Below are positions 45,677 through 57,984 of a stretch of DNA of 64,000 bases, in pieces. Within the stretch, counting starts at the first letter, position 1. Each line of letters starts with the position of its first letter. A model generated the notes under the pieces. That model was not told where the DNA came from. It searched no databases and saw only the letters and a program-made list of their open reading frames with translations. The stretch is taken from the NCBI GenBank assembly GCA_025602915.1, contig JAHLJZ010000036.1:162304-226303 (forward strand), given 5' to 3'. Origin of the DNA: Paraphysoderma sedebokerense. Its lineage: Eukaryota > Blastocladiomycota > Physodermatomycetes > Physodermatales > Physodermataceae. Made by a program: the position numbers and the translations under genes.

Positions 45677-47419
45677 CTAGAAAACCGTGCCATCACTGAT
45701 TATCATAATCGGTGGATTCTTTGTCTCCGGTCTCTTGTTTGCGGCAATCTCTCTTCCGGCTTTCCAAGTCCCTCCTTCTAATACTTTAGCCAATTCTAGT
45801 TGATCAACCGACAATCCAAATTTGGAACGAACTTTTTCTCCAGTCTTATCCAAGAGTGCAACGGTGAGGGCACGCCACTCAATGATAACCGGATCGGAGA
45901 CAGTGAATGTCGGAAGGGATTCGGTGGGGTTATTTGAAGCAGAAAGACCCCGAGTAGAATGGATAGGTTTTAAAGTAATGACATCAAAATCGACAAAGAG
46001 ACCACCTACACGAGTACCGGGGAATCAAAACATATTAGATCGAGAATGAAGAGTGTATAATCATATTAATGCAGACTAAACGTACCGTTGCGATATTCAG
46101 CCAAACCGGTCAATAAATCTTTACCGACAATCTTCGCATTTAGCACTTTCTCCAGTGGCTCCATAAGAGAATACGTAAGCCACTGGCTGAGTTTATGAAA
46201 CGGTACTAAATGTTTCGACTCTGAAGCATCAGCGGCAGTTTTGAGAGCATCACACGGCCACACGTCGCCGAGGGAAACTAAATTTAGTGTAGTCCGTGTT
46301 GCTGGCCAAATGGAAGAAAGGCCGGACATAATGACGTCCCAAAGAGTTGTAAGGTGAACAGTGTACGTATTACCAGAATGAGAGGTCGTAGAATGGGATA
46401 TTATATAATCTAGTAATATCATTTTAGGAACAAATCTTGTTATACATGGGCTGCAACGAGAGAAGCTACAAACCAACGAGAAATCCGGGTCTTGGTGGGG
46501 ACTTTCAAATAAATGACATGAAGGTTGGAAAAAAAAATCGCACGAATCTATTTAACACCCTCCTTATGATCGGTCCATATAGGGATTAATTTCAACATAC
46601 CTTTACATTCGCAGGAGGTTGGAAATAATGACTCTTAGCGATTGTATCGCCGAGTCGCTTGAGTAAAGAGGTCCGCCCTTCTAAACCCACCAGCGGGTTA
46701 TTATCAGATACTTGGAAACACTTCGATACCTCTTCCACCGTAATGTTTGTCAAAGCTTGACCTAGATATTTGAATTAACACCTAACACGCGTTTTGGTCG
46801 TAGAGGAGAGATGTGAGAGAATGACTTACTATCGACTTGATGAGGATTCCTCGAATTTGAAGAGAAATTCCCATTTTTGAACATCTCGAGTGACGCAATG
46901 CCCAAACCCTCGCTTCTACTGTATTTATGTCCGGTCTCTTTCTCGTCGTAGGACCATTTATTGCCAGCTCCTGCGTCGAGTAAAACGCTGACGACAAAAC
47001 AATCGATAAGACTAAATGATCGTTTTAAAGTGGTTACAATACAAGATAATTGTTTGTAAAAGATAAGAAAGTCAGCGATCGACCATGTCTATCCATCTCC
47101 AACTGGTAAGTATCTTCCTCAAAACGCACCGTCTGGTCTGTTCAACTCCATCACATCTAGAACTTTTCCAACTCTCTAGTAACTTTGGAATCCTCTGGAT
47201 CCCATGCATTTCAAAATGTCTCCACCTAGAATGAGGAGGCACATCATTCGGAGAAGCGTAGTCTCTCTTGATCAAGTCCGCGACGAAATTCACCACGTCA
47301 TCGAGTTTGGACATGTCGACGTTGAAACATTGAAGGGAACCTTGAATTCCCTTCTCGAGTACTTGATGAGCTCTGTCTCGAACGGCGGGAAGTGATTTTA
47401 AGTATGTAACTTGGTCCAT
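45677..47419 (-). CDS. URC4: DUF1688 protein, uracil catabolism protein Urc4-like
   Basis: Exons 47419-47130, 47011-46830, 46761-46601, 46501-46474 (28 nt), 46409-46086, 46005-45677; 437 residues. The start YLKSLPAVRDRAHQVLEKG and the SRWRHFEMHGIQRI segment are the DUF1688 hallmark. Next come FVVSVLLDAGAGNKWSYDE, LVGLEGRTSLLKRLGD, the small exon supplying RPGFLVDY across its downstream join, then IWPATRTTLNLVSLGDVWP, VPFHKLSQWLTYSLMEPLE, LLTGLAEYRNGGLFVDFDV and the terminal SDGTVF. Genetic work in yeasts puts URC4 in the fungal-type uracil degradation route together with URC1 and others; the biochemical step is not clear. The family is shared by fungi and some bacteria. Divergent from SNRNP48 by 146 bp. 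Confidence 0.9.
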
Positions 47420-47565
47420 TTTGTATCTTTGTTGGCTTTATTGTGCAATATATGAAGAGGGAACAAGTAGTAGAAATTAAAGAGCTCTGGATGTGGCGAA
47501 ATCACTTTGGCCCCCCAACTTCCAGGCGCAAGGGACCAGCAAATTGCGAAACCACTTAAATCAAA
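47420..47565. promoter_or_regulatory. divergent promoter, URC4 / SNRNP48
   Basis: 146 bp between opposed start codons. No motif assigned. Confidence 0.5.
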
Positions 47566-49514
47566 ATGTTGGACGATGAGACTATTGCAAAGCGATCAGA
47601 ATTCATCGCAAATGTCGATTCTACACTCTCGCAATTTGAATCCAAGATAAAGTCTATCCTCTCTACCCTATCCTTTACGGCCGAATCTCTACAATCAGAT
47701 CAAAATGTGCAGTATGACCAAGCTACTCTGCGATTTCCATTCTTCATCTAATCCAATATTAATGCTTTATCTATTATGCATTCTGGATCATTATTTCAGT
47801 TTTCAAAAGAACAATATTATACATGTCCATTCGATCCGTCCCATCAAGTCCCACCGCGATCTTATGAAAGACATTTTGAAAAATGCGCCCAAAAAGAACA
47901 GAATATAAAATTGGATAAATCAGACGAGGTCTGTAAATTTAACTTTATCATTATATTCAAATCAGATTCTCGAAATCGACTGGTACGAATTAAATTGGAC
48001 TGACAGATTGTGGATGATTTTCATTTGTGCAGGTGAAGAGCACATTGTACTTTTACCAGAATTGCCCATCCGTAGTATCGTTTGTCCCAAAGAGTACGGC
48101 AATTTTATGAGGCTTTTATGTCCGGCCTAGAAACTCACTGTAGCGCATTTTTTTATAGCATCTTCTTCGGATGATGACATGGGCATCCGATTTGTGTAAG
48201 TTGCTTGCTTTGCCACGAAGTCTGATTCGACCTGCGTTGGAGATGTTAACTTACTATTTTTTATAGAAATAATAATCCGGCCATACAGAATATGATTGAG
48301 CAGTAAGTATGCACCACTTGGCCCGGCTTCGTTGTCAATATTCATTCATATTATCTATGTCTACAGGACTACCGCATTCTCCTCCATACCTCCACAGTAT
48401 CGTCGTTTCGTTATTCCGCAACAGGAGCTAATGCGATTTAAAGGATGGTTGCTAAACATGTCTGGACTTTCGACAGATGTCTCGGATCAAGTATTTGAGG
48501 TCGTTAAAGCACACTCAGGTGCTATTGATCTGGACGGTCTGGCAACGATAATGAATACTTCTGGAGTACAAGGTACGATTGTTTAGAATGCTTGATTCTA
48601 TGGAGTATATATAGTTAATCATAACAAATTTTTCGAAGATGGGGACGAGGTATTATCCAAATTATGGAAAACTTGGGTTTCCGCGTCGTGGAAGGTAAGT
48701 TTTTTTACTCGGGTAGAAGAGTTTCCTTCAAATTGACCGACAACAACACATACAATGTTTCAGGTGCCACTTACAGGTGTGGACATGACGAAAATGCAAA
48801 GCCATGCGGGGAAAAACATAATTTACCAGGTTTTGTCATCAACATCTTCATCGTGAAGTCTTTTATTCTCTAACCTATCGCGGCCGCTCTCAAATTGTGA
48901 CTTCTGCCATGTTTAGTACCAAACAAGCACTTCAACACCGTTGCATTCTGTGCCATCGAACCAACGGTTTCAAGAACACAACGAATTGATATATTTGTCC
49001 CAAACCTTACGAAAGCAAGCTAAAGTAAAAAGAGAAGAATTTAAAAGCGTAGAAGAATTGATAGAGAAGTTACAAGAAGCCAAAGGTTCGTACATAATTT
49101 CTATTTCTTTGTTCGTAATCTTCCATCGGATTGTACTCTCTCCGTTAGATAACTGATATATTACCTGTTTCTTCTGCAATTCTGCTCACGATTTTTAATA
49201 CCGCAGACCGTAAATCAGACACGACTTCTGTAGCTTCCAAATCTCATAAACAAGTGATTTCAGAGCAAAGAGATTACAAAAGACGAAGGCAACGTTATCG
49301 GGTGAAAGCATCAAAAAGTCGAAATATTACTGAAGTAAGAACTTTGAATTTATTCTTTTTGTTATTTGATTATTGCGGAAGAAGATTTGGGAATGTTTGC
49401 TAATTGTATCTCTCGTTTCGGTTTTTTATTGTCTCGCAGGTGTTTCGGGATGTAATTCAACATTACATGGACGATTTTGAAATGTTGAGTCAAGTGGAAC
49501 GAAGGAACTGGTAA
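47566..49514 (+). CDS. SNRNP48: U11/U12 snRNP 48-kDa protein (U11-48K)
   Basis: Minor-spliceosome protein that recognises the U12-type 5' splice site. Eleven exons: 47566-47706, 47800-47928, 48033-48093, 48159-48195, 48267-48302, 48367-48572, 48639-48694, 48764-48829, 48917-49085, 49207-49334, 49440-49514; 367 residues (human protein 339). The CHHC zinc finger lies at C56, H62, H72, C76 in TCPFDPSHQVPPRSYERHF. A low-conservation middle follows. The C-terminal helical signature ISEQRDYKRRRQRYRVKAS then RNITEVFRDVIQHYMDD aligns with the human DYKRRRQSYRAKN and TEVIRDVINVHMEEL segments, which separates it from other CHHC proteins such as GTSF1. The first donor (GTGCAG at 47707) is weak. Confidence 0.88.
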
Positions 49515-49801
49515 TACGTCACGGCGAATTTGTACCGACTAATCGCAAGGTGGCGCAAACATAGTATGTAAAATATTTATAGACGAATAAAGAAATAGTA
49601 ACTCCAAAGAGCGATCCTGGATCATAACATAATGTTGTGGCAGACATTCTGCAAACATTTTAAGCAACCAAATCAATTTAAAGTTTATTTTCTTTTCACC
49701 TTGTCGACTTGGTATAACCCACACTACCACCCTGGGGCACCGGTTCCTTTCAATTCAACAAAACAATACACTATACTAATTTTTGGTTCGTTGATATTAT
49801 T

Positions 49802-51076
49802 CTAAACAGCGTCTGTTTGAAATGAAGAAAGGGAAAGGAAAATGATAAATCAGTACATTTTTGCTAGACCGATCAAGAGGGAAAAAAAGACACACGAACC
49901 AGTCAACATTTTTTGAATTCTAGCGACTTTAGAAGAAACAGATAAATCAATCGTTTTGTCACCGATTTCAACAATCATACCACCCATGATGGCGGGGTTA
50001 ACCTATTTTGATCAACATAGTAATTCACCGACGGAAAGTAAAATTTAGTTCAGACTCGACCTCTTGGCAGTAAGATCAAACAAGATAAGAATGTACCTTG
50101 TTGGTAACGATCAGATTTTGGCCGGGTTTAGCATAGGCTCCTTTACCGAGAACGTCTTTCAATCTGTTGAGAAGTTTGGTATCGAGGGGCTAACATCGCG
50201 AGAAACAACATTTTGAAGAAGTGATCAGTTTATATAAGTCTAGCAAGCGTCGAGTTCATATCGCAGCCAACTATTTCGAAGTACTCTTCCCATCAAAACG
50301 CCCATGCCAAGAATGCAAATTGAAGATAAATCAGAAGAGTTACCTGAGCACTAGTCACAGACACCAACAATTCACCTCTATAGGCACTCATGATTTGACT
50401 CCAGCTATCCAAGATCTTTTGAGTTTCACCCAACCTTCCATTTTCCGCCAACAATTTAAAAAAGTTTGTGGTAATATCAGAGTATTTTCCTTGGCTCAAT
50501 AAAGTTTGGACACCCTTTAATTTAGCATCACGCTTGATAGCGGGGTTCTCGAGGAAAGAAGAAATTTTAGATTCCTTGGTGATGGTGGAACGAATTTTTT
50601 GAATATCGGCATCAACTGCGTCAAGAGTCTTCTTCTTTGAGGCGGCGGTGAAGAGAGCGGTGGCGTAGCGACCGTCGAGAGAGTGAAGTTGAAGAGGAAC
50701 CTTCATTGTGCAAAGCGGAAGAATATAGAAAAGAGTTTAGTAACAAATCTCGGGACACTGAAATAACGCAATAAATTCTGATGGCAATTTAACGCATTGC
50801 AATCGAAAAGTAGAAAGCGTACCTGGACGTTGGCGGCAGTAGCGTAGCCACGGACGGCGGTCTATAAATTTTCATTAGGATAAAAAAACAGAAAGAATGC
50901 AAATGACAACCAGATAGATCAATTGTTAGATTCAAGTGTCAGATTATGTTTGTTGATTTTCGTGAACACCGTCCACCCAAATGCGACGGATAAGCTACAA
51001 TAAAGTGACATGATTACGACGCTCAGCGATGTATGGGACTTACCCTAAGAGAAGATGAGAGTCTCAGAAAGGACAT
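49802..51076 (-). CDS. ATP5: mitochondrial ATP synthase subunit OSCP
   Basis: Peripheral-stalk subunit joining F1 to Fo. Exons 51076-51044, 50861-50823, 50700-50344, 50189-50097, 50002-49900, 49812-49802; 211 residues. Short presequence (MSFLRLSSSLRTAVRGYATA), then VPLQLHSLDGRYATALFTAA at the mature start. Helical domain includes NFFKLLAENGRLGETQKIL. The C-terminal hallmark is NPAIMGGMIVEIGDKTIDLS. The last coding exon supplies only 11 nt (end of a codon, two residues and the stop). One acceptor (AATGAAG at 50701) is of the AAG type. Length is normal for OSCP. Divergent from the zinc-finger gene by 164 bp. Confidence 0.93.
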
Positions 51077-51240
51077 GGCGAAGGTGAATTTGTGGATACA
51101 GATTTCCAATGAATGTTTTTTGACCTGATGGAGTGATGGTGAGGGGCAGCCATGTGCTTGTCACGTGACTCTAAATTTATGGTGAAAGCCGTCAGAGATA
51201 TGCCCTTCGAAAATGATTCTTGGATACATAAATCAAGAAC
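51077..51240. promoter_or_regulatory. divergent promoter, ATP5 / IEC1-like
   Basis: 164 bp between opposed start codons. No motif assigned. Confidence 0.5.
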
Positions 51241-52334
51241 ATGTCGTCTCAACCCTCACTCAACGACTCACAGACTATGCCGATGAGCACACCAATGGGC
51301 TCGCAGACACCCGACGACTCCTCCCAGATCTCTCACCTTGATGAACCGCCAAACAATTCTCAAAATCCGTCCTCCACTCCGTCACGACCGATACCTTCAG
51401 ATTCAGCCAACGGAGCACTGTGCAAATGGGCCAACTGCAACATCACCTTCTCGGCCTTGCATGAACTAGTCAACCATTTGGCTGATGTCCATATCGGAAA
51501 CCGAAAAGGACACTACGCTTGTGAGTGGGAAGGTTGTTCCAGATATGGGGTCAATCAGTCAAGCAGGTTTGCTCTGATAGCGCATATGTAAGTTGACACA
51601 TTTAGCCTCTTAAATTACAATATACTGCTTTATTTAAGACGCAGGAAAATTAACAATGCATCTTATTCTTAGGAGGAGTCACACAGGCGAAAAAGTAAGT
51701 ACGAAAGTGATCATGAATTCCTGGTTGGTCGCGAGTGACAAATACCGAGAAGAGCGGGCTGCTGAATATTATATAACTTTATTTTTAATTATTATAGCCT
51801 TATGATTGCCCTATACCGGAGTGCGATAAATCTTTCAGTCGCTCAGATGCACTTGCCAAACATGTAAAAGTTCAGCACAGAGATTACTCTTTCATCAATG
51901 GCAAATATGAATATGTAGGACTTCCACCGGGAGAAACGGCAGTCGCACCGAACAGTAGAAAACGAAAAAATTCATCTCATCCGTCGGGTGCGACTCCACC
52001 CAGCAAGAAAAACAGAAAGAAGGAGAAGGATGTTGTGAAAGTGGAGCCGGGAGTTGAACAAGGAGTCGGTGAGGAGAACGAGATCCAAGTGAGTCAAGGC
52101 GTAGTGGCTGAAGATAACGGTGATGTGACAAGTGATGAAGAAGTACACACACTCCCGACGTTCAAGGACAAATATCGAGTGATGAAGGAGCGGTATCGGT
52201 ATATGAAAAGTGAAGTTGGCGCGCTGGAGGGTGAATATGAAACCGCGAAGAAGACACTGAGGAGGTTGCAAATAGCGAAGGAAATATTATTGGACAGCCT
52301 GATAGAGCAAGAGCAAAATGTACATATTGCATGA
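51241..52334 (+). CDS. IEC1: C2H2 zinc-finger protein, IEC1-like (INO80 complex)
   Basis: Exons 51241-51587, 51673-51694 (22 nt) and 51798-52334 give 301 residues. Three C2H2 fingers: C61/C66/H79/H84, C94/C99/H115/H119 and C127/C132/H145/H150. The small exon encodes the linker MRSHTGEK between the second and third fingers. The third finger reads CPIPECDKSFSRSDALAKHV, a combination seen in fungal Iec1 of the INO80 chromatin remodeller. After it come a basic patch (SRKRKNSSHPSG, PSKKNRKKEKD), an acidic stretch and a C-terminal coiled coil (about 240-295). The generic alternative is an uncharacterised C2H2 factor. Confidence 0.75.
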
Positions 52335-53186
52335 CAAATCTCTATAATGTAAATACTAAAGCCAAGATCTGATACTAGCCGGTGTTGGCTATTTCGTTCG
52401 TCTTAGAACTTCTTGAGCGGCACCGGTCATACTGATTACTTCAAAATCGGACAGTGCTTCCATAGTGCTTCGCTATCCTAGTCGAACAAATCTATAATTT
52501 TTTAGGCTTATTTTAGGTTGCGCAAATATATAGCCCGGAAACATGACAATAGAAAAAAAAATATGTTCACATGGGATGCCATATGAATTGCGGATATATA
52601 GGATCTAATCAAAGATAATCATGATTTTCAAGATCTTTCTTTCTGTTTAGAATTTATGAACAACCAAGGTGAAGGCAGTATGAATTTTAAAATGTCATTG
52701 CAATACTCTGTGTTCCTTTTCTGCTGTTTCGGATACATGTTTAAATTATAATAGCCGAACCACAAATTGTGCAACGGAAACGGCCCAATATCCTACCGCG
52801 GAGCGCAATGGGGACCTTAAATTGGAAGGAAACAAGACAGGGATATTGAGACAGAAAATGCAGCAAGCCACCAGATGCGGGATATGGGATGACTCCCAGG
52901 GAGGGTGTGGAGGGAGGGGATATACATTTATCCAGAGTGCAGGACTGTGCAGAGTCCTTTCCAGACGCATACGAGTATTGTGTGCTGTCGATTGGGGTTG
53001 CGCGGAAAGGGAATTCATGAGTGCGAAATTGGAAACACGTGAAAATTTGGGGCTGAGGAGAATCCTGCCATTCTTTTGTTGAAGAGTCATTCTCCATTTA
53101 AATACCACAAACATCCCTTTCTCACCATCCCACTTGTATCCCCCCGCACCCTTTATCTCTCCCGCATCCACCATCTGCTCCTCGCC
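52335..53186. other. intergenic region upstream of isocitrate lyase
   Basis: 852 bp with a pyrimidine-rich stretch at about 53090-53185 just before the start codon, as is common at highly expressed fungal genes. Open frames on the minus strand here overlap the ICL start and look non-coding. Confidence 0.5.
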
Positions 53187-55227
53187 ATGGCCTCCCCGCA
53201 ATTCGCCGACGAAGAAGGTATGTCCTGCTGTTTGGCCCATTGCATTCAAGCCACGTACTCACCCTGTCCAAACCACTCACACAACCCTGGATAACCCCTT
53301 CCCATGTCTACTTCATCCAGAACGTCGTTTTCAGCAAGAAGTCGATGAAGTCAAACGCTGGTGGAAATCCGACAGATATCGTCTGATTACCCGTCCATAC
53401 ACCGCTGAAGATGTCGTTTCTAAGCGCGGCACCCTTAAACAAACCTACCCTTCAGATGCGCAAGCTAAGAAGTTATGGAAACTGTTGCAACAGCACAAAA
53501 AGAATGGTACCGCAAGTCACACTTTTGGTTGTCTAGATCCTATTCAGGTAGGTTCCAGTCTTTTCTTTGTTTGCGTCGTGGAGGGAATAGAACTGCTCCG
53601 GCGGACAGATTTTGTTGTTTTCTGGCCTTACCTCTGACTCTTGATATTCTACAGGTCGCTCAAATGGCAAAGTACATCGAAACTGTTTATGTTTCCGGAT
53701 GGCAGTGTTCGTCGACTGCCTCTTCATCTAACGAACCTGGTCCAGATTTAGCCGATTATCCTATGGTAAGTATTCTCCATTTATATTAATCGTATTCTGT
53801 TATTTTCCCCTGTATGGTTATACACTAACTTTGCTTTTCCTGTATAGGACACTGTTCCCAATAAAGTGGACCATTTGTTCAGAGCCCAGCAATTCCACGA
53901 TCGCAAGCAACGTGAAGCCAGACTTTCTGTTCCCAAGAATCAACGAGCTCAAATCCCTTACACCGATTTCCTTCGTCCCATTATTGCTGATGCCGATACT
54001 GGCCACGGAGGTATCACCGCTAATATCAAACTCGCCAAGATGTTTGTTGAACGTGGAGCTGCTGGCGTGCATTTAGAAGACCAGGCTGCAGGGACCAAGA
54101 AATGTGGTCACATGGCTGGCAAAGTCTTAGTTCCTATTTCGGAACACATCAATCGGCTTGTTGCTGTCCGTCTGCAATTCGATATCATGGGCGTTGAGAA
54201 TCTGATTGTTGCTCGTACCGACGCCGAGGCCGCTACATTGCTTCAAAATAACATCGACAAACGCGATCATCCATTCATCATTGGTGCCACCAACCCCAAG
54301 TTACAGCCATTGGTTGTTGCCATGGACCAAGCTCAGGCGGCAGGTAAGACAGGAGAGCAACTAGCTGCTGTTGAACAGGAATGGTTGCGTCAAGCAGGTC
54401 TGAAAACATACGCCGAGGCAGTCCTCGATGCCATTAATGCTTCCAGCAACCCTCGTAAGGCACAACTAGCCTCTGAATGGTCGTCGAAAGTTGATTCGTT
54501 GTCCAATGCTGAAGCTCGAAAGCTCGCCAAGTCCCTTGGATTCGGTGACGTATTTTGGTGTTGGGAACTCCCCAGAGTCCGTGAAGGTTTCTACCGCTAC
54601 CGCGGAGGCACCAAAGCGTGTATTGCTCGCGCTATCGCCTACGCACCTTATACCGATCTCATCTGGATGGAAACCAAGAAGCCCATCGCATCACAAGCAC
54701 TTGAATTCTCTTCCGGTGTCAAGAAAGTTCACCCAGAAGTTATGCTCGCTTACAATCTTTCTCCATCCTTCAACTGGGACGCTGCCGGCATGTCCGATGC
54801 TGAAATTCGCACATTCATTGACCGTCTCGGCAAGATGGGATTCGTATGGCAATTTATCACATTGGCTGGTTTCCATTGTACCGCGTTGTCCGTGGACTTG
54901 TTTGCCAGGGATTACCAGAAACGTGGAATGTTGGCCTATGTGGAAGGAATCCAAAGACAGGAAAGAAATCACGGAGTTGAAACCTTGGCCCATCAAACTT
55001 GGTCTGGTGCAAACTATTATGACAACTTGATCAAAACCGCCAGTGGTGGTGTTACTAGTACCGCCGCTATGGGTGAAGGTATGTAGTCAAATAACCGGGC
55101 TTCCTTTTGATTTTCCACCTTAAATTTCAGCGTGAAAATGTTTTGGTTTAGTAATGTTGACCATCTGTTTCTTGTTCAATTCTTTCTATAAAAAGGTGTC
55201 ACCGAAACTCAATTTTCCAAAAAGTAA
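53187..55227 (+). CDS. ICL1: isocitrate lyase
   Basis: Glyoxylate-cycle enzyme splitting isocitrate to glyoxylate and succinate. Exons 53187-53217, 53321-53547, 53655-53765, 53848-55078, 55196-55227; 543 residues, the usual length for fungal ICL. Signatures: [67 protein letters not shown], the catalytic KKCGH at about 207-211, [11 protein letters not shown] and [10 protein letters not shown]. The C-terminus is FSKK rather than an SKL-type peroxisomal signal, so location is uncertain. Its codon choice is richer in C-ending codons than the neighbours, and the gene is less interrupted, both consistent with high expression. Confidence 0.97.
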
Positions 55228-55671
55228 TTTGAAACCTTGCCAACAACTATGAACTGAAAATTCGCTTATCTACAGTCTAAAAATTCATACATTTCTTGTA
55301 ATAAAATCAATTAACAATATGTAAATGAGAGAAACCCATTTGTTTTTGTGTTTTGTGAAATGTGTTGGTTGTTTAGTGACGTCGGAATGACGTCTATCGA
55401 AAAATAATTAAAATTGGGGTTGTATTTTGAGTCTTTCCCATCGAACCAATTGCAGATTCGGCTTAGATATATTTTGTCATGACCTTTGCCACTATCTGTA
55501 TTCCACAGTTTATTGTTATGTGCAAATTTGTTCTACGAGTATGGTTTACATTTGTGTGGAATCAGCCAGCGGAAAAGACAAAGAAAGCGGTTTAATGCCG
55601 AAACTATATATTTCACAGTTCAAAATCCATATCCTCGGCCATCCCCAGTGTATCAGTCAACGACCGGCAAT
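55228..55671. other. convergent intergenic, no gene seen
   Basis: Shared 3' region of ICL1 (+) and ELL (-). AT-rich; nothing recognised. Confidence 0.5.
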
Positions 55672-57290
55672 TCACCTACTCTGTTCCACCAACTTGTGCA
55701 TTCCCAGAATCTTTTCCTTCAATCCCGCCACCTCCTCGTGCAACTTCTTAAACCTCTCCACCGTTCTTTCCACTTCCTTTCCATTCCACTTTTCATACAA
55801 CTTTTTAAACTCCCTCCTTATCTTTGCTTCCTCTTCTTTATCTTTACTCGTCCCATTCACGTCACCATGAACCTTTCCATTTCCGTTCCCATTCCCATGA
55901 CCATTGATCATTCCATTCTGTTTACTCTTTGACCGACTCTCACATTCTTCTAACTTCTTTGCAAGTTTGGTAAACTCTTCCACCCGTTCTTTACTGTTTG
56001 TTAAAATATCGTGAAGTCTACTATACTCTTCGTACCTCGTTTTGAATTGCCGCGATAACCTTCTATACTCTACACTAAAGAATTCCGAATTCGGATCCAT
56101 TGATTGAGATTGAGATTTGGATTTAGATTGTGATGGAACAGAATGATTCGCTACAGGTGCGTAGACGAGTTTGGAGGAAGAAGTGGAAGATGATTTTTTG
56201 TGACTGGAGGGTTTGGGGTCAGTTGTTTTACGTCGTTTGGGTTTAGGTTCTGTTGAGGTTGTAGCTTTTTTACGTTTTGTGGGTAGTTTTGTGGAGTTGA
56301 TGGAGGAGGTAGTAGTGGGTGGGATTGCAGATGTTGATGATGAGGTTGTTGGGTTTGCGGTTGCGGTTGTCGATGCGGTTGGTTTTTTTGTCGTGGTTGC
56401 TTTTTTGGTTTTCGATTTTACGGTGGTGGTGGCTCCATTGGTAACGTTGGTGGATTGTGAAGATTGTGAGGGTATGCTTGAATGGGTTGGAAGATTCGGT
56501 TTAGGAGGGGATTTGGAGGTAGGTGATACATTTCGCGGTATGGGTTGCGTCTGGGGTTGCGGGGGTGCGATAGAGACGGATTGCCTGTTATTAAATGAAA
56601 CGTCAGACAATCAGTAGGTGAATTCCTTAAATATACAAAGAATCCTATACGTAAATAATAGGATAGGAAATAGTCTCATACCATATAGAATTGTCATTAT
56701 TTTTCTTTTCGGAATTCGATGTCGCCGTCGCTCCACCTTTCACGCTGCTACTAGAGTACCTTTTCACAGCCAACTTATGGGTCACTGGTCCGACTAACCG
56801 AAACTCATCAGCATTCGGCAGCCGAGTGTAACAATCCATTGGTGATTCTCTGGCACTGTTTGTCACGGCCGAAAATTTGTATGATTTGGACCCGACAATT
56901 AGTTGCTAAAATACGTCAATAGCAAATGGTGGTCATGAAAAAGACAGGAAGGATAACAAAATTTAATTAGTTATTAATATGATACGTATATCTTGAAATA
57001 AAAATTACAACAGTGAAAACTTGACCCCTTCCTCATACTAAATTAAGCGAAAGAAATGTCCCCAACGAGTTCAACAAAACACTATACAAGAACGAAAACT
57101 TAAAACTTACATTATCCTCTTTCCCATCCAACACCACTTTTATTTCCTCTGGACAACTAGTCAACATTTCCACAATCTCTTGAGATAACTTAAACATCAT
57201 CACAGGTCGATACCGAGATGACTCTGGACATGCGTTTAGATTGAATCTTTGGTTGGCAGGAAAAAACGTATTGGTTTGGGACGCTTGCAT
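55672..57290 (-). CDS. ELL: RNA polymerase II elongation factor ELL
   Basis: Exons 57290-57111, 56905-56682 and 56584-55672 give 438 residues. The N-terminal region (RYRPVMMFKLSQEIVEML, KVVLDGKEDNQLIVGSKSY, then FRLVGPVTHKLAVKRY) resembles the ELL/Eaf1-binding domain. A long Ser/Thr/Pro/Lys-rich linker follows (KKATTTKKPTASTT). The C-terminal 110 residues form the occludin-ELL coiled-coil domain: SVEYRRLSRQFKTRYEEYSR and EFKKLYEKWNGKEVE. The domain is split by a Gly/Asn-rich insert. In S. pombe, Ell1 works with Eaf1 and Ebp1 in the super elongation complex. The long final exon without introns is partly low-complexity. Confidence 0.82.
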
Positions 57291-57984
57291 TTTTGGTTTG
57301 TCGTTATATTATAGTTTCTGTAAAGGGTATATGGGGTCGAGAAATTGTGTACAGGGCAGGGTTATGAATGTTTGCCTACCAAAAGAACTGAAAAAAGATG
57401 CCCGTGTTCACTGGGTCGGTTCTCTCCTTTTTTGTGTGTCGATTGTGGATGAACTTGAAAGGCACAGAGAGAAAAATGCCACAGTCGGGCCCAAACTATC
57501 TGGACGTATAATGCTCGTATAACAACACAACCTGAAATAAAGTATAGTCATTCACTTGTTTTACCTAATTAACCGATCAATTAGATCCAGTGAAATCTTT
57601 GTATCAATTCAAACCGTCGTAACACCAAAAATATTGAACGATTGCTCGTCCCGATGAAAACCAGCCCACACCACAATTTTACGTTTAACATTCGTGAATT
57701 CAACTTATACATTTAACGTCCATATGAATGGCGGAAAAATTAAAGTTAAATTCTTTGTATTCTCTCTTGACACGACATTAATGTGCTACAATTAACGGCA
57801 GCTTAATCGTGTTAGGTGTTGAAGAAGTTCAACCAAGGAGGGTTGAGACTTGGGAAGCCCAAAGTTTCTCTCGCCACTGCAGGTGCCTCTGAAATACTAA
57901 AATCGAGGGCTTTTGTTAACTAAGCGGTTCGGAGGTTTCTTTTACAAAAGAATATAATTTGTACGTGTGTAGTGATCTACATCA
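57291..57984. other. intergenic, no gene seen
   Basis: Between the ELL start and the tRNA-Glu. A plus-strand open frame at 57241-57522 overlaps the ELL first exon and has no recognisable features. Confidence 0.5.

Noticed and set aside
52741-53249. Minus-strand frames of 118 and 167 codons
   Set aside because: They overlap the promoter and start codon of isocitrate lyase and show no domain or signal.
54491-55030. 179-codon frame inside isocitrate lyase
   Set aside because: Shadow frame of a highly conserved coding exon with biased codon use.
55427-55932. Plus-strand frames of about 148 codons, Ser/Phe/Leu-rich
   Set aside because: They are the antisense of the Lys/Glu-rich ELL C-terminal domain.
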